From: Bifidobacterium sp. ESL0704
GTDB lineage: Bacteria > Actinomycetota > Actinomycetes > Actinomycetales > Bifidobacteriaceae
Length of the DNA stretch: 64,000 nt
Direction of reading: 5' to 3'
Assembly (NCBI RefSeq): GCF_029392075.1
Contig: NZ_CP113929.1
Coordinates: 1,612,001-1,676,000 of the forward strand
In this document: positions 8,041 through 17,273 of the stretch, one piece after another
How positions within the stretch are numbered: position 1 is the stretch's first letter
Layout: each line of letters begins with the position of its first letter
Notes under the pieces: generated by a model
Database searches by the model: none
What the model was told of the DNA's origin: nothing
Seen by the model: only the letters and a program-made list of their open reading frames with translations
Translations under genes and position numbers: made by a program

Positions 8041-10554
8041 TCACTTCAGCAGATGCACAAGCGCAGCCCTCTTCTCGTTCTTCTGCGGCACGGAGTCGAA
8101 GGGGATCATGACCCTCACCGTTCCAGGCGCCGAAACCATGGGCGTATCCCCCAATCGCGAGAGGCAATCGGCGATGCTGCTGCCGCCGACACCGAGCCAC
8201 GACAGTCCGGTTGTTGTCGAGGATTCGGTACTTACCGGCTGAGTGTATGCCGGTTCGGCACCAACGTTCTTCACCGCGGACTCAACACCGATCTTGTCCA
8301 GATCCTTCGGATCCAGTATGTCGATGCTCGCACCTGCCGCACGGAAGCTCCGGGATGGCCAGTCTTGAGACTGCACGATGTCCAGCAGCGTCCGCGCTTT
8401 GAGAACCTCCAGATCTCTCACAGGTTCCTGCGATTGGTCGATGCGGATGATCGCCTTGACCGAATCGGGATGCGCCTTGCCCCAATCCAATGTCCGGACC
8501 AGGGCGATGTCGCATGATCCGAGTGCAGCCGCATCCTGATTGACGACCTTGCTGGGGTTGGCGAACGACGAGCCGACGAGCATCGCATCCGCCTCATGGC
8601 TGGAAAGCTGCAATTCCGCCAGTTCAAGCGTAGTGCCGAAGGAATCCGTTCCTGCGTCGACGATGTAGTTCGGCCCGGTGAGATCGAACATATTGGCCAC
8701 CCGGCCAGAAATGATATTGTCCATATAACCGGGCAACGAGGCCTCGCTGGTCTTTTCGATGCGTCCTTTGACCTGCCGGGTGATCCAGCGTTTCATATCC
8801 TCTTTGCCCTCGGCACTCATCGACGAGGCGTCAATGGCGGCATCCACTTCGACCAGACGTATGCGCAATTCCCTGCGGACCCCGACGGCCAGGCCCGATG
8901 GCTGCCCGAACAGCGCCCCGACGGTGTCCTCCGGATTCTTTCGCACATCCTCCATGATGTCCTTGGCCGCGAGGATGGCCAGGCGCTGGGCCACGTCCAT
9001 ATGGGAGACCAAAACGGGAGGCATACGGAAGACGCGCCAATCCACGTCCTTCATCGGATCGTCCAGCAGCCCGTCCGGACGTCGGCATGAGCTGTGCGAA
9101 ACCGATTGGACCACCAGATAGGAGGTGTCGGCGCCCTCGGGTTGCCTGACTTCGGCGATGCCGGTGAGGTCGGAACCGTCATATTGTTCCACGACAATCG
9201 ACGAGTTGATGCCGCCGAAACCGAAGGCATTGATCAATGCCCTGCGCGGGCCGCGGTCGGATTGTGCCCATGGTGCGGGCTCGGTATGAATCATCAGGGA
9301 CTCGGGATGCTCGACGATGACCTGATTGGGCGTGTCCACCCCGGTGATTGCAGGGAGGGTGGCGTGTTTCATGGATTCGAGGACCACCAGGAGATTCGAC
9401 ATGCCGGCCACCGGGAATCCGTGGCCGATCAGGTTCTTGACCGACCCCACCGGCATCGGCCCACGGCGCCGGTGACCCACCAGCTCCGCAATCGCCGAAA
9501 GCTCGGAGGTGTCGCCGGCAGGCGTGCCGGTGGCATGGGTCTCGATGTAGTCGATGTGTTCCACGTCCACACCGGACGTGGCAAGCGCCGAAGACATGGC
9601 ACGGAACTGCCCTTCCGGCTTGGGCGCATAGATGGCCTTGCCGCGCCCGTCGCTGGTGGAGAACGCGCCGGTGACCAGCGCCAGAATCCTGTACCCCTTG
9701 CGATACGCATATCCCGGCGTGCACAAGAGCACGGTCGAAGAGCCTTCGGCGGGCACCAGTCCGCTGGCATGCGCGTCCAAAGGCTTCGGCGCCTGGTCGG
9801 ACAGGCCGCCGACTTTGGCGAAAGTGACATTGCCGGTCACCGACATATTCGACATCGCGCCCACGGCCATGATCATCCGATCCGGATATCGGTGAAGATA
9901 ACGCGCCGCCAGATCGACCATCAGCAGGCCGGAAGCGCAGGCGCCGTCGACCAGCACCGGGTGGTCGTCCATGCCCATGAGCCGGGAGGGGAGCCGGGCG
10001 AGGTCGGTCGATGTGTTCGCATCCGCGCGCACCTTGCCTTCCATCACGTAACGATCGATGGCCTTTTCGGCCTGAGCACGCCGGTCGGCCTGCTGCTCGC
10101 CACCGTGCAAAGCAAGCAGTTCGTGGATGACGTCGACAAGCTCGTCGTCGTCAAACGCCTCATCGCCAAGCATATTGCCCAGCAACAGCCTGCACCGACG
10201 CCTGTCCGGGTCTTGTACGCCCGCCTGCGCGAACGCCTGTTCGGCCGTGTCCACAATGAACTGCTGGGTTCTGTTCAACCTGTACGACGACCACGGTTTG
10301 CCGCCGGGTGCATGGCCCCGGGGCCCGTGATAATCGATGACGAATCCGCCTACCCCGCAGTAGGTCTTGTCTTCGGCGCTGCGGTCGGCGTCCAAATACT
10401 GCAATGCATTATTCCATCTGTCGCTGGGCGCGTGGGCGATTCCGGAGACCCCATGGGTGACGGCATGCCAGAACTCCTCGGGCGAAAACGATGATGGCGG
10501 CAGAACGCATCCCGTTCCGACGATGGCTATCGGTTCAAAACTCTTCTTCGACAT
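8041..10554 (-). CDS. Ketosynthase - chain-length-factor-like didomain protein (PUFA/glycolipid-type iterative synthase)
   Basis: An 837-residue condensing protein. Residues ~5-455 form a full beta-ketoacyl synthase: FEPIAIVGTGCVLP, active-site Cys206 in VDGACASG, His340 in ETHATGTPAGD and His378 in KNLIGH, closing with NAFGFGGINSSIVVE. Residues ~475-800 form a second, degenerate condensing fold: ISGRVANMFDLTGPNYIVDA then TDSFGTTLELAELQL, where Thr636 occupies the position of the catalytic Cys. This is the arrangement of chain-length-factor domains in PfaC. Start MSKKSF at 10554 is preferred because AGGAAG lies 7 nt upstream; MRKSN at 10569 is an alternative. The gene starts 23 nt after the stop of the AT-ACP-ACP-KR-DH gene, so the two are one operon. 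Confidence 0.88.
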   Translation of the reverse strand: MSKKSFEPIAIVGTGCVLPPSSFSPEEFWHAVTHGVSGIAHAPSDRWNNALQYLDADRSAEDKTYCGVGGFVIDYHGPRGHAPGGKPWSSYRLNRTQQFIVDTAEQAFAQAGVQDPDRRRCRLLLGNMLGDEAFDDDELVDVIHELLALHGGEQQADRRAQAEKAIDRYVMEGKVRADANTSTDLARLPSRLMGMDDHPVLVDGACASGLLMVDLAARYLHRYPDRMIMAVGAMSNMSVTGNVTFAKVGGLSDQAPKPLDAHASGLVPAEGSSTVLLCTPGYAYRKGYRILALVTGAFSTSDGRGKAIYAPKPEGQFRAMSSALATSGVDVEHIDYIETHATGTPAGDTSELSAIAELVGHRRRGPMPVGSVKNLIGHGFPVAGMSNLLVVLESMKHATLPAITGVDTPNQVIVEHPESLMIHTEPAPWAQSDRGPRRALINAFGFGGINSSIVVEQYDGSDLTGIAEVRQPEGADTSYLVVQSVSHSSCRRPDGLLDDPMKDVDWRVFRMPPVLVSHMDVAQRLAILAAKDIMEDVRKNPEDTVGALFGQPSGLAVGVRRELRIRLVEVDAAIDASSMSAEGKEDMKRWITRQVKGRIEKTSEASLPGYMDNIISGRVANMFDLTGPNYIVDAGTDSFGTTLELAELQLSSHEADAMLVGSSFANPSKVVNQDAAALGSCDIALVRTLDWGKAHPDSVKAIIRIDQSQEPVRDLEVLKARTLLDIVQSQDWPSRSFRAAGASIDILDPKDLDKIGVESAVKNVGAEPAYTQPVSTESSTTTGLSWLGVGGSSIADCLSRLGDTPMVSAPGTVRVMIPFDSVPQKNEKRAALVHLLK

Positions 10555-10577
10555 GTTCGACTTCCTCATTCCGTCTT

Positions 10578-13500
10578 TCACAAGCGTTGCAATATGTCGT
10601 GCTCGGCCTCGGAAGGTCCGAGTTTGGTGAGCGTGACGCGGTCGGCCTGGCAAAGCACGAAACCGGCCTCGTCGACAATCTCCATATTGGTGTCCACGGT
10701 GTGCTCGTTCTCGCCTAAAACGGTTACCTTGCCGTAACAGACCTCACGCGCCGCAGGGCAACGATATTGGCGGCCCCCTTGGATCCGTGTAGGGACGATA
10801 TGGCGTCCGAAGAGCTGGAATTCGCGCATCAACGCCATCCGTCCGACGTTGTCGATCAGCAGCGGACAGCACAGGAACCTGGGGTTGCGCACGTCACTGA
10901 AAAGCCCCGGTATAGCCGAAACCACGAATTGGCCTACCATGCAACGATCGTTGACCAGCCTGGCCTGTCGCACGTAACGGAAGGTGGGCCCGAAACTGAT
11001 GAAATGCGCCGTACTGGCGTAATAACGGTCGAGGTCGAATGCGACGCCTTCCTTCATCAGCTCTTTGTATGACCAGTCCGCCTGATAGGAGACGAACGGA
11101 TCGCCCACGATATGCAGCTTGGCACCGGAATGGAAACGCTTGGGAATGAGCACTCTGCCATCGGGGGTTTTGAAGGTCGAATAGAGCTTCGTTTCGATCT
11201 GCGAGCCTTGCCGGTGTGCCGAAACCGAAACCGGGACTTCGTCGTTGTCCCTGCATTTCAGGAACCGATCGAAGGTCACGCTGTCAAGTTCGACCCCGTA
11301 TCGATGCGGGTCGACCAGGTACGCAGCGGCCTCGACCTGCGTCTCCATATGCAGCAGGCCCGGGAAGGTGGTCATGGACTTGACGCGATGGTCAGGCAAG
11401 TACAGGTCACGATCGTATCTCAGGTCTCTATGGGCCACGACAGTGTCCTGATCCTTCTGTTCGAATCGGTCGATCAGGGGGAAGTGGGGCTTGTCGATCA
11501 CATAACCGTCAGCGTCCACCACCGAGACAAGTCTGCGATGCTCGTCCAAAGCATCCAGCTGGCCCAATGGCTTGTTGGAGCCGAGATCTCCCAAAACAAG
11601 CACTTCGGGGTCGGCCAGCCCTACAGCAAGCTCGTCGAGGAAGACGCGCGTACCCGTCGCCACAGGAAGATAGGACATTCGACGGTCCTTGCTTTGCACG
11701 GCCAGCACCTTGGGATCCGCGGCCATGCCGACACCGGACCAGGCCGACCATTCCAGGGTCGTGAAGGATACATCAGGGCGCATGCCCGAAGCACCCATCG
11801 AAAGGTAATACGACAATGTGGAGAGCAGAGCGGCGCCGGCGGTGTAATCGACTTGCCCGTCCATGCCGAAGCGTCCAGAGACCGAACCGAACGACACGAA
11901 AGCGGTGAGGCTCTCGTCATCCAACGTGGCCATATAGAGGTTCCGGAAACCTCCTACCTTGACTTTGAGACAATCGAGCGTCCGCGCGAGGCTTTTGGAC
12001 GCAAGCCGGCCGAACGATTCCAGACCCGCCGCGTGGACGAGAAGCGAAATCGGCCCCAGTTCCCTTTGCACTTGAACGACCAGGGAACGCACCGATTCGC
12101 CATCGGCCACATCGCACGGGTAATAATGAAGATTCTTTCTGGAACCGATGGCATCGTTCATGTTCCTGTTCAGCACGCGGATATGGCCGATGCGCTCGTA
12201 TTCGTCGGCGAGCTTGGCAGCGCTTGATTGCGGCGAGCGCCTATGCAGCTGACGGATGAAATCAGGCTTCTCGGCCGCCCACGATTCGTCATCCATCGCA
12301 AGCCAGCGTTGCGCCGAGGGGTCATGAATGTCAGACCTGCCGGTGACCACTACCTCGATATCCGGCTGTTCATCGGCCAACGCCTTCGCGCATTCAAGGG
12401 CAATGCCGCGGGAACCTCCGGAAAACAGGGCCACGGTTCCGGCTTTGAGCTTCTGACGCACGCTATGTTCCTGCTTGACCTCAAGCGGGATGACGCGGAC
12501 AACCTGCCGCACACCGTCCACATAGCCGATTTCGGTATCGTTGCGCGCACTGAAATGGCGCAGCTCATCCGCCACGATGTCGGCGGCAGCGTCACAATCG
12601 TCCAGATCGATGGTTTTGATGGTCAGATTCTCGTATTCGCGGCACAGGCTCTTATAGAAACCGGTGTCAAGCGCCCCAAGCGGGTTCCCGGTCCCCTTGC
12701 ATCCGATACCGGAGATCCCACCTGCATTCGTCAACGAAATCCATGCGAACGGCAACGCCGCGCTCTCAACCGCGGCGAGCAGCGCCTTGCTTAAAGAGAA
12801 AACGGAAACGTAGGCTTGCTCGACATGCCGCTGCCATTCATCCTGTGCGATATCGGCACCGTTGAAACGGTCAAGCAAGGCATGGCCATCGACAACGACG
12901 CGTAGCGGAGACTCGAAATGCGGGATGGTTATGTCGCTTTCGGGGTTCTGCGCATCAAGCGTGATGGTTTTGATCTGCGCGACAAAAGGGTTGAGGGCTT
13001 CGGCGATTCGCGAGTCGAGAGTCGCGTCGCCGCTGGAGACGATCAGGCAACCGGCGTCGCCGAAATCGTCGGTTCTCTCGTTGCCGTCGATATGGCTGAC
13101 GACCAGTTGAGGCACATAGCGTCCGAAATCCTTGCCGGCGTCGCTTCCAGCATCGTTTGCTGGGTCCGTTGCGCCCGCTTGGTCTGCCGGGCCCATCGCA
13201 TCCGTCTGATTTATCGGGTCCGCCTGCGACTCGGCAGCGCCCTTGTCTTCCTCGCTTGCGGCAGACTGGCCCGTGATGTTGCGAAGCTCTGCCTCCAGCT
13301 GGCGCAGGGTATGCACCTCGGAAAGGTCGACGTCCTGCGAATCCAAACCAAGCCGGTCGGCGACCTTGCCCAACGCCTCCATCTGCTTGACCGAATCGAT
13401 GCCAAGATCACCCTCCAGATCCATATCCGGATCGAGAACGTCACGAGGATAACCCGTCACCTCACAGAAAACATCCACCAGAAGGTTTTCAAGCCCGGCG

Positions 13501-15089
13501 CCGTCGACGGCATTTTCGGATTTGGCCGGAGCCGGAGAACCGGGCTGCGGAACACCCTCAGGCTGCGAGACGGGATCATGCCGCCGAAGCGAATCGGATT
13601 GAGCGCGAACCTCACTGCCGTCAACGGCATTCGTCTTCTGGCCCACCGTGCCGGCCTGGTCGTTGCCGGAATCATTCGCCGAAGGGGATTTGGTGATGTT
13701 GCGAAGCTCTGCCTCCAGCTGGCGCAGGGTATGCACCTCGGAAAGGTCGACGTCCTGCGAATCCAAACCAAGCCGGTCGGCGACCTTGCCCAACGCCTCC
13801 ATCTGCTTGACCGAATCGATGCCAAGATCACCCTCCAGATCCATATCCGGATCGAGAACGTCACGAGGATAACCCGTCACCTCACAGAAAACATCCACCA
13901 GAAGCGATTCCAGCGAGTCTTCGGATATACCGGCAGGCCTATCCGCTTCCTTACCCGTCGGAGCTTTCACCTGTTGGCCGACTGCCGCCTCATCATGCTC
14001 GGCATCGCGGTCGGCGGTATTCTGACCCGCGGCATTCCCGCCACACAGCCATCGCAATCCATCAAGACGATCTTCGGTCAGATCGGCACGTGCCGCACCG
14101 TAGTCCAACCGGACCACACCGCCGTGACCGTTTTGAAGACAATCGCCAACAAGCCTGCCGACGATGCCTTTCGGACCGGCGTCGATGAAAACGCGAATTC
14201 CGCGACGTTCACAAGCCGCTACGCAGTCCCGGAAATCAAAGGGAGTGACGAGCTGAGCGGCCAACAGCTCTGGCAACGCCGCCACTTCGCGCTCGCCCAA
14301 TAGCGAACCCGTAATCGTGGACACGACGGGAATCCTGGGCGTCTTCCATTCGTAGCGTTGAAGCCGAGCATGCAAATCGGACACCACCGGCGACAATACC
14401 TGGCTATGGAACCCGACAGGTATCGCCAACTTCGTCGCCTTGACCCCGCATGCCTTCAAATCCTGAAGCGCCCGATCGACCAGCGCGGCGCTGCCCGAAA
14501 CGACCATCTGGGCATCGGAGTTGACAATGGCGATGACGATCGGCCCACGACAAGCCAATTGCGCCACCTCGGAGCGAACCATCGATTCCGTTTCAGACGA
14601 GTCGATTTTCACCGCCGCCATCGCTCCACGCATGTCTACAGGAATCGAGGCGATGCATTCGGCACGATCCAAAACCGCGGATAGCCCATCGGCAAACGAC
14701 ACCGCTCCGGAAGCAATCAACGCGCTGTATTCGCCGAGGCTATGCCCCATCAGCAGGCCCACCGGAACAGAATGCTCAAGAATGGCCTCGAACATGGCCA
14801 CCGAAGCCGTCACGATAGCCGGCTGCATGACCTGCGGCATCATCAACGTCGCGGCCGTGCCCTCACTTATTACCCGTGTAAGCGCTTGTCCGTAACGTTG
14901 CGCATAGATCTCGTCCGCCTGCTCGACAAGACGTTTTGCGGCCGGTGAACGCAGGAGGAAGCCATCGAACATATCCAACGACTGGCTTCCGTGACCCGGA
15001 AAACAAACGGCAACATCGTCACCGCCCGTAGCCACGTCCTTGACAAGAGCACCCAGAGAAAACACATCCTTCGGGTCGATATCAGCCAT
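10578..15089 (-). CDS. Multidomain synthase: acyltransferase - ACP - ACP - ketoreductase - dehydratase
   Basis: A 1503-residue iterative-type megasynthase. Domains in order: acyltransferase ~25-330 (CFPGHGSQS, GHSLGEYSALIASG with Ser117); two carrier domains at ~396-466 and ~536-606, each with DLGIDSVKQMEAL (phosphopantetheine sites Ser426 and Ser566); an N-terminal KR-like structural region ~660-870; ketoreductase ~880-1100 (VALFSGGSRGIALECAKAL, FGSVSGRFG, Tyr1082 in VDYTAGAA); and a hot-dog dehydratase ~1210-1480 with His1234 in LPDHRVKSMTTFPG, where the usual HxxxGxxxxP Gly is Ser. There is no KS, ER or thioesterase in this chain. The start MADIDPK at 15089 has AAGGAG 9 nt upstream. With KS-CLF supplied by the next gene, the set resembles PUFA, heterocyst-glycolipid or enediyne synthases; product unknown. 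Confidence 0.88.
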   Translation of the reverse strand: MADIDPKDVFSLGALVKDVATGGDDVAVCFPGHGSQSLDMFDGFLLRSPAAKRLVEQADEIYAQRYGQALTRVISEGTAATLMMPQVMQPAIVTASVAMFEAILEHSVPVGLLMGHSLGEYSALIASGAVSFADGLSAVLDRAECIASIPVDMRGAMAAVKIDSSETESMVRSEVAQLACRGPIVIAIVNSDAQMVVSGSAALVDRALQDLKACGVKATKLAIPVGFHSQVLSPVVSDLHARLQRYEWKTPRIPVVSTITGSLLGEREVAALPELLAAQLVTPFDFRDCVAACERRGIRVFIDAGPKGIVGRLVGDCLQNGHGGVVRLDYGAARADLTEDRLDGLRWLCGGNAAGQNTADRDAEHDEAAVGQQVKAPTGKEADRPAGISEDSLESLLVDVFCEVTGYPRDVLDPDMDLEGDLGIDSVKQMEALGKVADRLGLDSQDVDLSEVHTLRQLEAELRNITKSPSANDSGNDQAGTVGQKTNAVDGSEVRAQSDSLRRHDPVSQPEGVPQPGSPAPAKSENAVDGAGLENLLVDVFCEVTGYPRDVLDPDMDLEGDLGIDSVKQMEALGKVADRLGLDSQDVDLSEVHTLRQLEAELRNITGQSAASEEDKGAAESQADPINQTDAMGPADQAGATDPANDAGSDAGKDFGRYVPQLVVSHIDGNERTDDFGDAGCLIVSSGDATLDSRIAEALNPFVAQIKTITLDAQNPESDITIPHFESPLRVVVDGHALLDRFNGADIAQDEWQRHVEQAYVSVFSLSKALLAAVESAALPFAWISLTNAGGISGIGCKGTGNPLGALDTGFYKSLCREYENLTIKTIDLDDCDAAADIVADELRHFSARNDTEIGYVDGVRQVVRVIPLEVKQEHSVRQKLKAGTVALFSGGSRGIALECAKALADEQPDIEVVVTGRSDIHDPSAQRWLAMDDESWAAEKPDFIRQLHRRSPQSSAAKLADEYERIGHIRVLNRNMNDAIGSRKNLHYYPCDVADGESVRSLVVQVQRELGPISLLVHAAGLESFGRLASKSLARTLDCLKVKVGGFRNLYMATLDDESLTAFVSFGSVSGRFGMDGQVDYTAGAALLSTLSYYLSMGASGMRPDVSFTTLEWSAWSGVGMAADPKVLAVQSKDRRMSYLPVATGTRVFLDELAVGLADPEVLVLGDLGSNKPLGQLDALDEHRRLVSVVDADGYVIDKPHFPLIDRFEQKDQDTVVAHRDLRYDRDLYLPDHRVKSMTTFPGLLHMETQVEAAAYLVDPHRYGVELDSVTFDRFLKCRDNDEVPVSVSAHRQGSQIETKLYSTFKTPDGRVLIPKRFHSGAKLHIVGDPFVSYQADWSYKELMKEGVAFDLDRYYASTAHFISFGPTFRYVRQARLVNDRCMVGQFVVSAIPGLFSDVRNPRFLCCPLLIDNVGRMALMREFQLFGRHIVPTRIQGGRQYRCPAAREVCYGKVTVLGENEHTVDTNMEIVDEAGFVLCQADRVTLTKLGPSEAEHDILQRL
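13273..13904 (-). repeat. Perfect 212-bp direct repeat encoding the two ACP domains
   Basis: 13273-13484 and 13693-13904 are identical base for base, offset by exactly 420 nt. Each copy encodes one ~70-residue carrier domain. The 208-nt linkers between and around them are not repeated. Identity at third codon positions implies very recent duplication or continuing gene conversion. Confidence 0.95.
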
Positions 15090-15743
15090 CACACACCACT
15101 CCTTATCGTTGCCGTCGTAACCCTTCAATACCCAGCATCACGAAAAGATGCTGCTCGCTCATTGCAATGGACGCACCCAATCCCACCGCATCATGCAAAG
15201 CAGAGGAAACTCGGCAGTTGCATCCTTGACATCCCTTCGAACAATCAAGGTTCGACAATCCATCAAACATTATTATATTATGATAATAATTATTATTTAT
15301 AGATAAAGCATATGACTTTTGTCACAAAAATAAATCAGAAACCCCGACTCTGCCTCAAATCCTTGACAATCGCGCAACCATTAATTGGCACAGAAAAGGC
15401 AAAAGCACACATGCTCGAACGGCGAGTTCCAGACGCAAACCCGCCAAAACACGACGGGCACTCAATGCGTTTCGCCCAAATGTTTCCACGTTACCGTGAT
15501 GAGCGCGCGGTCCGCCCCAGCCCGTCACAGGACCACTCTGCCTGCCATTCACGAACTGCCATCAGCTCGGGCCTGACGAACAGGACAGCCACGACGTACG
15601 GCACCGTCATCATGGCAATGAGCATCAAGGCGTAGGCAAATGAACCGCCGATTACGACAGCAGACCCATGCAAAATCCCCTTGCAACACCACAAGGTAGG
15701 GCGGGCATGGCATAATGATGGTTTGTCGGTTCGATGCCGACGT
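15090..15743. other. Intergenic region upstream of the megasynthase operon
   Basis: No convincing gene is seen in this ~650-nt gap. It contains an extreme AT-rich patch near 15266-15305 (runs of TTATTATATTATGATAATAA type), most likely the promoter zone of the megasynthase operon read on the minus strand, which would give a leader of roughly 170 nt. Around 15555-15670 the minus strand reads a hydrophobic segment (FAYALMLIAMMTVPYVVAVL) followed by FVRPELMA, possibly the last remnant of a transporter gene, but the frame runs through the tRNA and has no start of its own. Confidence 0.5.
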
Positions 15744-15824
15744 GCCCCCGTGGCGGAATTGGTAGACGCAGCTGACTTAAAATCAGCCGCCATTGGCTTG
15801 TGGGTTCGAGTCCCACCGGGGGTA
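15744..15824 (+). tRNA. tRNA-Leu (anticodon UAA)
   Basis: An 81-nt cloverleaf without encoded CCA. The acceptor stem GCCCCCG pairs with CGGGGGT (terminal G-U) and the discriminator is A. The anticodon stem-loop GCTGA-CTTAAAA-TCAGC carries TAA at 15778-15780. A variable arm typical of class II tRNAs (CCGCCATTGGCTTG region) and the T-loop GGTTCGAGTCC follow. Confidence 0.97.
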
Positions 15825-15982
15825 CTTTGCTTTCATCACTGAAAATATTGCAATTCCGGCATTTTCAAAAAACTCAAGCAGCACTCGCAGACTTCCATGA
15901 ATTCATCTTGAGTTCATTTCGCAGCCAATTGAGTGCATGACTTCATCAACCGCACCTGGTGCAACGCTCAACCATGTACTTC

Positions 15983-16058
15983 GAATTCGGCCAGCACGAG
16001 AAGGCCAATCACTGTCAGTCATGCGCAATCTCATCTACGTTGCTGAATTCGGCCAGCA
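15983..16058. repeat. Two copies of a 14-nt word at 62-nt spacing
   Basis: GAATTCGGCCAGCA occurs at 15983-15996 and 16045-16058, exactly 62 nt apart, with unrelated sequence between, in the gap between the tRNA and the ppx stop. The period matches other intergenic arrays in the window. Otherwise the 15825-16119 gap holds no gene. Confidence 0.6.
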
Positions 16059-16119
16059 TGTTAAAAGCAGACCTACTGCCACAACACCCGTCGTTGAGAC
16101 GATTACTGACGCCACGAAA

Positions 16120-17133
16120 TTAGTTTTTCAGCAGCTTTGCCCCGTAATCGAGCACGATGCCGTCCAAGAGGCCGTGGTCGCTGGAGACGAAAGAATCGAT
16201 CGGCGCGCCGTGGTCGCGTTGCGCGGCCTGCGAGACGCGTGTGAGGATACGGTTCCAGACCAGCGCTCCCCCGCCGACCACGTCGATGCGGCCGGGATGG
16301 ATCGTCTTGTAGGTCGCGCGTTCGGCGCGGGTCATGTTGAGGAAGCGATCGTCGACTTCGAAAATGTCCTTATACGATACGCGTACGCCGTCGACGGCAC
16401 GATGATCGTAAGCCTTGAGGCCCAGTACCAGCGCGGTCATCGTGGTCACCGTTCCGGAGACGCCGATGATGGTGCGGGTCGATCCCGCCGGCACATGCCC
16501 GAATGCCTCATCGATATGCCGGTCGATGTCCTCGCTGGCCTCGGCAATCTCGTCTTGGGTCGGCGGATCAGAGCGCAAATGGCGTTCGGTCATGCGGACC
16601 GAACCGATGTTCATCGAAAACGCGGACTGCACGCTTGTCGCCGGCGCGGATTTTCCGTCGCCGCCCATCACCATCTCGGTGGATCCTCCCCCCAGATCGA
16701 CTACCAGATAGGGGGCTTCCAGCCCTTTGCGCGGCACGCTTCCGGTGGCTCCCAAAAAACTCAGCGCGGCTTCCTCCGTACCGGCAATCACCTCGGGGCG
16801 TACACCCAGGATCGATTCGATGCCGTCCTCGAAATCCTTGCGGTTCTCGGCGTCTCTGGTGGCTGAGGTGGCGACGAAACGCAATCCATCCACCGGATGT
16901 TCCTTCAGCACCTGCGCAAAATCCTTGGCAGCGGCATACGCGCGCGCAAGGGCGTCCGAAGCGAAACGGTGGGTCTTGTCGACATCCTGGCCAAGCCTGA
17001 TGACCTGCAGCATGCGCGGCACGATATCCTCCACACTGCCATCGGCGAACACCTTGGAGACCTTGAGACGGATGGAATTGGTGCCGCAATCAATTCCGGC
17101 AACGGTCACAAAATCCTTGTTTTCGTCTTTCAT
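16120..17133 (-). CDS. Ppx/GppA-family phosphatase
   Basis: Members hydrolyse the terminal phosphate of polyphosphate or of pppGpp. The 337-residue protein shows the actin-like ASKHA fold motifs: AGIDCGTNSIRLKV (phosphate 1 loop), SATRDAEN, GTEEAALSFLG, and YLVVDLGGGSTEMV (phosphate 2), then IIGVSGTVTTMTAL. At this length it lacks the C-terminal HD domain of long E. coli-type enzymes and matches the short actinobacterial type. It is the last gene of the eno - septum initiator - DUF501 - ppx block, an order conserved in actinobacteria. Which substrate is preferred cannot be read from the sequence. Confidence 0.93.
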   Translation of the reverse strand: MKDENKDFVTVAGIDCGTNSIRLKVSKVFADGSVEDIVPRMLQVIRLGQDVDKTHRFASDALARAYAAAKDFAQVLKEHPVDGLRFVATSATRDAENRKDFEDGIESILGVRPEVIAGTEEAALSFLGATGSVPRKGLEAPYLVVDLGGGSTEMVMGGDGKSAPATSVQSAFSMNIGSVRMTERHLRSDPPTQDEIAEASEDIDRHIDEAFGHVPAGSTRTIIGVSGTVTTMTALVLGLKAYDHRAVDGVRVSYKDIFEVDDRFLNMTRAERATYKTIHPGRIDVVGGGALVWNRILTRVSQAAQRDHGAPIDSFVSSDHGLLDGIVLDYGAKLLKN

Positions 17134-17273
17134 GCAACACCATCCGTTTTTGTCTCGTTTGTTTTGCCATCTTCGACATTATCCGTCCACCGCAACATTG
17201 CCGCCATTGCGGCCGCGCTCGAACACCCGCATCCATACCGCGACACGCCTGGCAGCAACGAGCCCAGGCCGCC

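Noticed and set aside
13259..14303. 461-codon plus-strand reading frame opposite the megasynthase
   Set aside because: Lies entirely antisense to the AT-ACP-ACP gene and its repeated protein segment is just the complement of the ACP repeat.
15491..15793. 100-codon minus-strand frame with hydrophobic segment next to the tRNA
   Set aside because: It begins inside the tRNA gene and has no ribosome binding site; at most a transporter remnant, so not listed as a gene.
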